This document shows, piece after piece, positions 35,675-44,999 of a DNA stretch of 64,000 nucleotides. The notes below the pieces were generated by a model that saw only the letters and a program-made list of their open reading frames with translations, had not been told where the DNA came from and ran no database searches. Position numbers and translations under genes: made by a program. The stretch covers positions 374,501-438,500 of the forward strand of contig LSRY02000012.1 in NCBI GenBank assembly GCA_001643675.2, written 5' to 3'. This stretch comes from Monocercomonoides exilis. Lineage: Eukaryota; Preaxostyla; Oxymonadida; Polymastigidae. Each line of letters starts with the position of its first letter. The first letter of the stretch is position 1.

Positions 35675-35726
35675 TCTATTTTGATCCGTTGATCATTTAT
35701 TCTAACTTTTTTTTTGAGTATATTAG
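35675..35726. promoter_or_regulatory. 52-bp divergent intergenic promoter
   Basis: Only 52 bp separate the start codons of MVD (-) and calreticulin (+). The stretch carries a TGATC-CGT-TGATCA motif and a T9 tract. Transcription of both genes must start in or near this short segment, or inside the neighbouring gene's first intron. Confidence 0.6.
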
Positions 35727-37086
35727 ATGCTATTAACTCTTGTTAACTTTTTATTTCTTGCCCAATTCATTGAATCAAAAATATACTTCAAAGAAGAATT
35801 TGACAGTTTGTATTTTTCAAGATAATATTTACTGATTAGCAAATTACTTTTAATGGAAAACATGAAATTTTTGAAAATTCTTTTTTTCAGAGGATTGGGC
35901 TTCAAGATGGGTAATCAGCACTGCACTTCCTGAAAGAAAGCTTGGAAAATGGGGTTTGGGAACACCACCAAAATATCATAACAAGGAAAAGGCAAAAGGG
36001 CTGAAAACATTCACAGATCACCGACATTATCTCATCAGCGCTGATATGGGTAAAACATTTTCCAATGAAGGAAAGACGTTGATTTTATCATATTCTGTGA
36101 TGTATCCAGAATATAAAGACTGCGAAGGAGCATACATCAAATTGTTGCCAGAAGTGATAAACCAAGAAAAATTCAACGCAACAGATCCTTATTACATCAT
36201 GTTTGGACCAGATATTTGCGGAAGAGATAAGAACTTCTTCCAGTTTGTGATTATGAAAAATCAAAAGGCTCATCCAATCAAAAAGATCATCAACAGCACT
36301 GCAGATGCAGGAACACATTTATATACATTGTTCCTTCATTTTGAGAACTACACCTATGAAATATTTATTGATGAAGATAGAAAATATGATGGTAAGCTTT
36401 GGGAAGACTTTGATTTTATGGAGCCACCTATGGTTTGACTTGTCATTTTTTATTTCAACTTTGCTAAAACTAAATTTTCTCTTTTTAAGATTCCTGATCC
36501 TGACGCAAAGCAACCAGATGATTGGGAAACAGATCCAGACATTCCGGATCCAACAGACAAAAAGCCAATGAACTGGGATCAGCCAATGGTGATTCCAGAT
36601 CCAACAAAGAAGAAGCCTTATGATTGGGACGAGGCTACTGAAGGGCCTTGGGTGCAGCCAATGGTGAAGAACCCAAGATACAAAGGGAAGTGGGTTCCAA
36701 GGTTGATTTACAATCCGAAGTACAAAGGAGAATGGAAGCCGCCTCTGATCCCTAATCCAAAATATGCTCCGCAGCTGAAGAAACTACCGTTTAAGCGCAT
36801 CAGATACATCGGCTTTGACTTGTGGCAGGTGACAGCAGGGACGCTCTTTGACAACATCTTTGTTGGGGACGATGTGGACGAGTACAAGACATTTGTGTCT
36901 CAGACATGGGAGCTGCAGAAGAAAGCAGAAAAGGGAGCATCGGAGACAAGCACAAGGGATGGCAATTTGATGGATGTGGAGCCAGAGAATTACGATGATG
37001 AACCTATTCCGGATGACACAGAGCTAGCTGACGAGGATATCGACAAGGAAGATGACGACTTCGAAGATGAAGGTATTTCCATTTAA
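35727..37086 (+). CDS. CRT: Calreticulin
   Basis: ER lectin chaperone and calcium-binding protein. Exons 35727-35805, 35891-36432 and 36490-37086 (introns 85 and 57 nt) join to 405 residues, close to the usual 400. A signal peptide starts MLLTLVNFLFLAQ, followed by IYFKEEFD-K-DWASRW across intron 1. The globular domain has the paired cysteines in KDCEGAYIKLLP and DICGRDK and the THLYTLF motif. The P-domain has three type-1 repeats (IPDPDAKQPDDWE and two more) and three type-2 repeats (KNPRYKGKW, YNPKYKGEW, PNPKYA), the 3+3 pattern of calreticulin rather than the 4+4 of calnexin. The acidic tail is short and ends EDEGISI: no KDEL or HDEL retrieval signal is seen, and no membrane helix. A further terminal exon was sought and not found. 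Confidence 0.94.
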
Positions 37087-37495
37087 TTACAGCACCTCAC
37101 GGAGGCCTTGCACAAATGTTGTTCTTATCAAAATGTTATTTTGCGTGATTTCCCCTTTTACTTCTCTCTGTTGTTTGTCCTTATGGATTATTTTCCTCTT
37201 GTTTTGTTTATCTTTAAAAATTGTGTCATAAATGTTTTTTAAAAGCATCTTCAAAATGCGTATGTTGTGTTTTATTTTTTGAAAATTGAACAAATAAATG
37301 CTTAAAACAATAAAAGCGTAATAAAAAAGCAAAAACAAAAAAATACACACAAAAACAAAATATGTTGACTGACTTTGTAAATAATTGTGAAACTATCTCT
37401 TCCTGTAATCAAAGCAAGGAAGAAACACATTAAAAAGAATGATCATTTTTACTATTATGCATTCGAGCACATTCATTAAACCAACCAGAGAATTA
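37087..37495. other. Convergent intergenic region
   Basis: 409 bp between the 3' ends of calreticulin (+) and the CHMP7-like gene (-). It is AT-rich with AATAAA near 37290 and no supported gene. Confidence 0.6.
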
Positions 37496-39430
37496 TCAAA
37501 CAGCCAGCTCCAATTGCTTCATTTCCTTTGTTAAGTTGTCTTCATTTGTCGGAGTTTTAACTTGCTGCGTGCCTGGTTGTTGTGCTGATTTTTCTATCTT
37601 TCTCTGCATCTGAGCAGAATCTTTATCATTTGCTGCATCAGTCTTGGCCTTCTCTTTGCCTTTCTCATCCTCCGCAATCAGCTCATTCAGCATCGCCTCA
37701 ATTTCATCGTCAGACAAATTGTCGCTTCCAGTCAAATCTTTCCCTCCCAGTGAGCTCGCCATATCGTCCTGGATTTGGTCCAGCTCTTCCATTCTGCTGC
37801 TGACAGCGTCTGCCACTTTGTCCGCATCTTGCAGCATGTCAATAGCTTCGCTAAGAGCTTTCTCTGCATCGCCATACACATCCATCACCTCCTTGTCAGT
37901 CTTTGCGGAATCTATCTGCAACAGTATCCTCTGCAGGTTGTGCAATGTCTGCTCCTGAATTATTGATATGAGATACATGCATATTATGAGAAATGATAAT
38001 GAAAACAAGAATGTTATTTTTTAAAAGTGAAGAAACAAACATTTTGGCCCATTCGACGTTCAATTGTAAGTTTTGTCTTTGCGATCGATAAGCCAATTGT
38101 GCGATTTGTTTTTGCAATCTCATGAAGACGTGCAGTTGCTCTTCATAAATGCAAAATATTTATTTTTTAAATAAAAACAAAAATCCAAAAAAAAAAAATA
38201 TTGAATATTTCAGATAACATTATTCAAAATATCTTTAGAATAAAATATTTCAAACTGTTTACGTTGCTCTCCCAGCATTAATTGAAATTCTGAAATGCTC
38301 TCTATCGCTGCTTTCAATCGAACCACTGCCTTTTCTGTTATTGACAGCGATGCTTGATGAGATGACTTGGAAGAGGAAGAAATCTTCTCTTTCGATGAAG
38401 ATTTCAAAAATTTAACAAACTGTTAGTCGATGCACAATATGATTGCAAAATTCATAATAATCATTGCTTTCATAACAAAAAAAGATGAGCTTTTCAAACT
38501 GTTATTTTTGGCTCATTGACAATAATTGTCTCAGCTTTTCCTTCTTTCATAAGTTGCCCAATTGACAGCTCGCAGCATTGACTTACATCTGCTTCGTTTA
38601 TTTTAATCAAATCTATTCCTGCTTTGTGTTCATTCATTCCCTCTCTTTTTTGAATTGCTGTGTCAAGTGAACAACTATAATTTTGGCTTATGACTGGACA
38701 TTCTTTAATCTGTTTGATAGAAATGATTTGATTTGATGGAACAGAAGCCAATGAGGAATAATTGTAATAAAGCTTATTGGCACAGTCCTTAAATTAAGTG
38801 AGCAAATTACATCAAATTTCTTAAATATAGTTGAAAGATCACACTATAAGGTTTTGAATAACAATATATCTATGATCTTCGTTTTCGCTTGATTCTTTCT
38901 TTATTCCAGGCAAAATCCACTGAAGGGCAGCAAGAGTCCATTTGAGAGGTGCTGCTATTAACGTGGATAGCCAGCTCTGCTTTGGAGATGCGGAAGACTC
39001 ATTATCACTTTCAAGTTGATGAACTGCATTTACTGATTGATATTCAATAACAAAATTGTGATAAGGAACTAGAATGCCTTCTTTTTCAAATGTTTTCTAT
39101 TTAATTAATAGTTTTTATATGTTTATAAGCAAAATAAATTCTGAAAAAAGAAACCAGTATTTCATGAATGCCCATTGGCTTAAGCGATCCACGCGAAAAA
39201 ATATTAGTTATGTCGTCTTCATTAATTTCGATAATTGAAAAATATTTCCATAGTGATTGTATTGATTGCTTCCAAAAATCAACTCTATATTGCCACTTCG
39301 CAGCCCACTGTTCAGGGTCAACAGACGATTTATCTGGGATTTCTGTAAAATAAAGCATTATTTTTGAATCATCTTTCCAATTTGGTATTGTTTTTAAAAA
39401 TTCTTCGCGCTGATTCGATGAAATAATCAT
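37496..39430 (-). CDS. CHMP7: CHMP7-like ESCRT-III protein
   Basis: ESCRT-III subunit; in animals CHMP7 recruits ESCRT-III to the reforming nuclear envelope. Six minus-strand exons: 39430-39155, 39096-38845, 38787-38500, 38419-38256, 38140-38041 and 37954-37496 (introns 57-115 nt) give 512 residues in phase. The N-terminal half matches CHMP7 winged-helix sequence (DPEQWAAKWQYRVDFWKQSI, then FSRGSLKPMGIHEIL). It also holds a hydrophobic membrane-binding patch, WLSTLIAAPLKWTLAALQWI, at about residues 134-153. The C-terminal half is a Snf7 core starting ITEKAVVRLKAAIESI, with AKTKLTIERRMGQN-EQTLHNLQRIL across intron 5 and an acidic ELIAEDE segment near the end. A Ser/Lys linker (about 273-295) joins the halves. 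The exon 4 to 5 join was picked because it restores Snf7 helix 2. Confidence 0.88.
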
Positions 39431-39971
39431 TTTACAGAAATTAGAAAAATATTAAGGGGTAAAATATTGCTTTTCATAAAAACTAAAAATTTGAGTAATG
39501 CAAAAATTCAACAAAAACTACTAAAATATTGCATCCCTTTAACGAATGGATAAGTTGCGCAAACTTTATCAATCATTTCATTGAAAAAAAGAATTTTTTA
39601 GCGATAGGAACCTCTCTTTTATGAAAATTGCATTCGAGGAGATTCCATTTTAGAAAAGAACGCTCGACGTCCAATTGAATATATGAGGGGAAAAATGTTG
39701 AAGTTATATTGCTTTTGCGAATTTAACTTAGGTGTTGCATTTTGTGCTCTTAGAAATTGATTTAATTAAATTTTCAACTTTCAATCCAATTTCTTCGATA
39801 TTTTGAATAAGCTTCTTCAACATTGATGATACATTGATAAAAAACTTGATAAAAATAATTCAAATAAATCATATAGCAAAAATGATACCAAAATTTCATT
39901 AAATAAAATAAAATAAAATAAAATGTTACCTTTGATATGTCCGTTTCATATCCTTTCAAAATAGAAAATTT
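39431..39971. other. Intergenic between CHMP7-like and CtIP-like genes
   Basis: 541 bp, AT-rich, with an (AAAAT)n microsatellite at about 39899-39924. It may hold a small spliced gene on the minus strand (39959-39728), listed separately. Confidence 0.5.
39728..39959 (-). CDS. Candidate two-exon small protein, or extra exons of the CtIP-like gene
   Basis: An ATG at 39959 opens ten codons (MKGYETDISK) ending at AAG|GTAACA. An acceptor TTTATCAAG at 39845 leads into 38 more codons, FFINVSSMLKKLIQNIEEIG and onward, amphipathic, ending TAA at 39728. This makes a 48-residue peptide with no family I know. In another frame the same exons could extend the CtIP-like C-terminus, through a 34-nt intron, to end MYHQC. 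Both readings need transcript support; chance is possible. Confidence 0.22.
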
Positions 39972-42469
39972 TCAGCTTTCGTTTACTTCTTCATTGCGAA
40001 ATTCGGAATCTCCTCCGATTGATAACTCCCAATAGCCAGGCGGCGTCAATGGAGGTGTGCGTGGATGCCTGTGACGAGACATGTCAAGAAGATGATGCAG
40101 ACCCAACCGTTGGCACACGTCCAAAAACTGAAGTTTGAAAGAAAAGAAAAGAAAAGAAAAAGTTAATGCAAGATGATAAAATATAAAAAGCACATGCATT
40201 TCCACATTCAGGACATATGTATCCTTTCATTTGCTCCCTTTGATGTTTCCTTCTCTCAACAGTCTCTCTGCTTTTCGTCGTGTCAGATGCTACAATAACT
40301 GAAGGACGAGAAGCTGATGGTAATGATGGCAAAGGCAGACGCTGCATAGATGCCGAAGGAGAATGTGAGTCCTTCACTTCTTCAGACGCATATTTCATTG
40401 AAGAATTGCTTTCTGTTTTCTTCTGAAGAGGAAGAGCAGAGGCAGGTGAAGGAGAATGCTCTTCTGCCACTTCATCTTCGACTAAAATAACCTCCTTTTC
40501 GTGTGAGGTCGAAAGAGACAGGGTATGAAACGGAATCTTACTTGCAATTGGAGGCTGAAAAAGAGACGGAGAATCATTTTCGTTGTCGTCAGACTGAGAA
40601 AACTTCAAAATCTGCTCTTCATTCTCCTCATTTGCTTGATTTTCTGCTTTCCCCGTGCGATGTGTCATCTCTTCAACCTGAGGTTCTAATTCATTGTGCA
40701 GTTTAGCCACAGCTGGAAGGCGATGATGGAAGAGCTTGGGCGACGTGAGCATTGGCGGAGAAGGAGCATTCTGCAAAACTGTAAGCGCACCTGTGGAAAC
40801 AGACGTGAGAGAGGGAAACGCAGGCATGCAAGTCGACAGCAGCTCTTCTGGATGAAAAAGAGCAGGAGAAGTCACGTTCATTGTTCCTGTTGACTCCATG
40901 TTATGCGCCGTTCCAGTTTTCATTCGCTTCCGATCAGATGAAGAATCTTGTTTGAATAAACTGCTTTTGTCTCCTATTTCTCTGTCGTTTCGGGTGCGTT
41001 TGCCCAAACGTTTTGGATTTTCATTTTCTGATATTCCTGCTTCATCGTTGCTTAAATCGAAAATTTTACTATTTTTTCCTTTTGAAATGGACATATTCGA
41101 AATGAAATTACCTTTATTTTCTTTAACAACATCATCTCTGTTATCATTTTTTTTGTCACTATCATTCTCATCATCATCATCGTCGTCGTCGTCTCGAATG
41201 ATAATGCGAGGCGAGACGATGTTCTTTTTGAGTGTCTGTGGAGGAAATAGAGTCGATCTCTGGTTTGGCATTAGTGAGGAATTAGACCGACTGATAAGAA
41301 GAGGAGAGGATAAAATGGCCTCCTCTGTTTGTTTATCATCTTTTGTTGCTTCTGCTTTCAATAAATCCGAATCTCCAATTATTTTATTCCTCATTTTATG
41401 AAAGCGATCAGGTGTCTTTATATGTGTGATAGGCGAGGAATTATCAGAAGATGAAGGAGGCGAAGCTGAATCACGTGATGAATTAGCTGACTCTGAAGAT
41501 GCAATTCCAGTTGTTGCTGCATCAAATGCTTCTGCTGAGGATTTATCCAATCGATGCTTTGCCAAAGACAGAGGAGATAGTAGCTTTGGCTCAAACGTTA
41601 TTTTGGATTTATTCTTCTTGCTTTCTGATTGAATATTATCTTTTGAATGCAGATCGTAACTTTTACTTGTGGTTTGATGGTTTTTTTCAATATCGGATTC
41701 TAAAGCATTTTGATTTTCTTCATTTTTTTGTTTCATTTCTTCGAAATTAGTTTGCTTTGCAACCAAAGGATTGTGAAAAGGAGATTTAATTACAAAAAGA
41801 GGCGAAGAAGGTGGATCAGATATTGTGGGAGAAGGCTTAGGAGATTGAGGCAAAGGTGAAATTTCTGATATGCCATGCATTGAAAATGAACCTGAAAAAG
41901 CGGAAGATTGAGGAGAATCAGATGGCGATAGAAGAAGCGTTCCATTTGAAGTTAGTGATGGAAGTGGACTCGAAGATGGAGAATACTTTAAAATAGATAT
42001 GTTCTCTGCTGGAGTACTAGCATTTGAATTTGTGGATTGTAGCCTTCTTTCCAACTCTGACAACGATATTTCGAGAGAGGGAGTCGATTCTCCATCTAAA
42101 TACATTTTCATTCAAGAAAAGGTAGCAAAAGCAGTATTAGCAAACCTGTTTTCTTTGAAGGAATAGATTTTTTTAATCTATAATATTTTGTTAGAACAGT
42201 ACTTAACAACTTTTTTCTGAGATGTGATTCTTCCCTAACTTTCTGCAGTTCCAAATTGAGCCTAGAATTTTCCTTTTCAAGGATTTCTAATCGTTGAAGT
42301 ATTTGATTCGAATCAACTTTGTTTTTTGGAACGTATTTTTAAATAAAGATGAAAGAAATTTCATAAAAAATGGAAAATGAAAAAATATAACATAAAAATT
42401 TATAAAACTGTGAACTTCTTGTTGCCTCCCCAAAAAATATTGCTCATTTCTTGGGGGTTCATCCGTCAT
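39972..42469 (-). CDS. CtIP/Sae2/COM1-like DNA end-resection factor
   Basis: Cofactor of Mre11-Rad50 that starts 5' resection of double-strand breaks, also needed in meiosis. Minus-strand exons 42469-42409, 42316-42146, 42095-40198 and 40127-39972 give 761 residues. Residues about 20-85 form a coiled coil (QILQRLEILEKENSRLNLEL), like the CtIP tetramerisation region. A long disordered Ser/Pro/Glu-rich middle follows. The C-terminus carries the family signature: basic helix ERRKHQREQMKGY, CPECGN, then FLDVC, SRHRHPRTPPLTPPGYWEL. Compare human RRKLLG..C..C..YY and SRHRFRY.PP.TPENFWE. The last intron must start GC (AAT|GCATGT) rather than GT to keep this signature in frame; all GT choices shift it. 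That intron contains TTTTC repeats. The Cys of the CSRHR motif is Met here. Confidence 0.85.
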
Positions 42470-42705
42470 AAATTTTTGTCAGCTTAGAAATTAAAAAAAT
42501 GAAAATGTGATAATTAAAAAATTTAGGGATGGTCATTTTTGTTGAAATAAAATGTTATCTATCAAAAAATAAATGAATGGGAACAATACAGAACAAAAGT
42601 TTCAATGGTAATTTTTCAATATTCTTTCATTTATCGAATAATTTTTTTGATCGACAATTTTTATTAGATTCGATTCTTTGCGTTATTTTGAGAAATATTC
42701 GTTAA
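42470..42705. promoter_or_regulatory. Divergent promoter, CtIP-like and KCS-like
   Basis: 236 bp of AT-rich DNA between divergent start codons. No specific motif was recognised. Confidence 0.45.
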
Positions 42706-44701
42706 ATGACGGAAATTTCCGATAACATACCACTTCCGTCTCCATCTCCTTCCTTGTTTGATCCTCAAGTTCTCTCTCCTCAAAGAAATAAGAAAAAAAG
42801 GACTCTCGACACTTCAGATTGGATAATCTTCACAATACTTATTATCCCTTTTATTATCATCATTTTCCGATTTTCAATGCTACGTTTTAATGTCTTTGCA
42901 TATTTCACTCCCTCGCATCTCAAGACTCTTTGGCAAAAAGCCGGATTTTCTCGCCTTTCAGTTTCAATCATTTTCATACTTTTTGCAATTGTGTTCTCGA
43001 TGATGATTCTTATGAGATCGAAAAGACCTGTTTATTTGCTTGATTATGTTTGTTGGCAGCCTCCTGAACAAGTGGCTATATCTCATGATGAATACTTAAA
43101 GAGAGCACAAGAATCTGGATGTTATACGCAAGCTTCGTTAGATTTTCAACGCTTTCTTCTCACTCACAATGGACTTAGCAACTCTACTTATCTTCCTCCC
43201 CAGGTTTTCAATCCTCAAATGACCCTCAATGACTGTCTGACTGAAGTTCTAACTTGCGTGTTCGGTATTCTTGACAAGCTTTTTGCAGAGAATCCGTTTT
43301 TTGATGCTCAGAGTCAATTGGATATTCTTATTATTGCTTGTCCATCCTTTTCCACGCAACCATCTGTGTGCGAGTATGTTTGCAACCGATATAAATTGAA
43401 AACATCCATAAAGAGTTATTCGCTCTCTGGAATGGGAACTGCAAGTGGATTGCTTGCAATAGACTTAGCGCAAGATCTATTGCAGACGAAATCGCAACTG
43501 CACGCTGTGGTTATAACCACAGATTGCTGCAATGCGAACTGGTATCGAGGAAACGACAAGGACTTGCTTGTGGCAAACACTTTGTGGAGATGGGGCGGAG
43601 CGGGTGTCCTTCTGTCTAACAGCTCGAAAGACCAGCGATACGGAAGATACAAGCTCCTCAAGTGCATCAGAACAAACATGGCACAGAACGATGATTGCTT
43701 CAGATCAATCGAAGTGAAAGAAGACGATGAAGGGAAAGCTGGAATGCATCTGAGCAAGACATTGAGAAGGCCAATGGGAATTGGACTGAAAATGAACATC
43801 AACATGCTCTGCCCATACAGTATGTTTTAATTTTAATGAGCTATATTTTTGGTGATTTTCATTTTCATTCTGCTTTTCTGTTGTTATTCCTAATTGACTT
43901 TTTTATTGTGGTAATTGTAATTATTTATTCATTTATTTCCCTCTTCAAGTTATGTCGATGGATGACCTGTTCCGCGTCTCCTTGAACCGCTGGCTGAAAA
44001 AACACTTCAACACACAGCTGCCGTTCAAGCTGGACTTCACCAAATACATCAACCACTTCTGTGTGCATGCGGGAGGCATCAAGCTTATCAACGACATCCG
44101 TCGCAACCTTTCTCTCTCCGACGATACGATCGAAGCTGCATACGCCACACTCTCCCGGTACGGCCTCCTTTCTGGCCCGTCGCCGTGGTACCAGCTGGCG
44201 TTCCTGGAGCGAAAGAAGCGCATCCGCAGAGGGGACACGATCTGGCAGCTGAGCTATGGAAGTGGGTTTATTTCAGTCTCTGCCACGTGGATAGCACTTC
44301 GAGGGAGTGATTTGGATGCGACGGGCGATTCGTGGCCGGAGTTGATTGTGGATCCGTCCCATCAGTACACGCTGGGCACGGGTGGGGATGAGCAGGAAGT
44401 GGAAGAACAGGAGAGAGGGGCAGAGGAGCAGAGGGAGGAGTCAGAACGAGAAGAGGAGGAGGAGAGGATGGATGAAGAAGGAGAAGAGAGCGAAAGAAAT
44501 GATGTTATGCGGAAAAAGACTGATTCAGACGAGCAAGGCATCAGAAGTGGCAGAAGCAATGGTGTGCTTGATGAAGAGGATGATGAACAGAATCAGGAGA
44601 ATTCAATAACGCAGGAAGACGAGCGCTTTCTCGAAGAGACGAAGCAGATAATGCAACGGAAAGTGCAGATTGTTCGGCTTGTTCCACACGATCCAGAGTG
44701 A
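42706..44701 (+). CDS. Plant-type 3-ketoacyl-CoA synthase (FAE1/KCS) homologue, active-site residues altered
   Basis: Exons 42706-43819 and 43950-44701 (130-nt intron, GTATGT donor) give 621 residues. The family is the ER condensing enzyme of very-long-chain fatty acid elongation. Two N-terminal membrane helices lie at about 38-60 and 84-104, then PVYLLDYVCWQPP, GLSNSTYLPPQVF, DILIIACPSFSTQPS, KTSIKSYSLSGMG, TTDCCNANWYRGNDKDLL and GGAGVLLSNS. Exon 2 has NHFCVHAGG with H411 and YGSGFISVSATWIALRGS. The catalytic Cys of SGMGCSAG is Thr245 (SGMGTASG), and the Asn of HRFGNTSSS is replaced in SRYGLLSGPS, along with its His. The His of the triad remains. A C-terminal Glu-rich extension of about 100 residues is added. 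It may be a non-condensing partner or have changed chemistry. GC content rises sharply in exon 2. Confidence 0.9.
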
Positions 44702-44999
44702 GCAATCGTGTCCGCACATTGTTATTTTCCACTTCCTTTATTCAGTTCGGCACTTAATGTGCTTTTATTATAATGTTTTTTTTTTTTTATTTCATTGGGT
44801 TTTGTTCAGCGAAACCAAGCTGATATTAGTTTGGTTTATTTTGTTACGATGCGAGTTAGAGTTGCAAAGTTGAATCGACCTGAGTTGGTTCTTTTATCTG
44901 TTGCTGTTTTCGATGGCTGTTTTCGATTTTTGCACAGAGGATTAAGAAAAAAAAGAAAAAATAACGGAATTTCTTCAAAGAAAATAAAATTATAATAAT

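Noticed and set aside
39897-39924. (AAAAT)n repeat as a telomere-like or origin element
   Set aside because: Short, single, and within an intron-like AT stretch; an ordinary microsatellite.
40193-40194. GT donor for the last CtIP-like intron
   Set aside because: It gives a frame reading FGRVPTVGSASSS and loses the SRHR..PPGYWEL signature; the GC donor 4 nt upstream keeps it.
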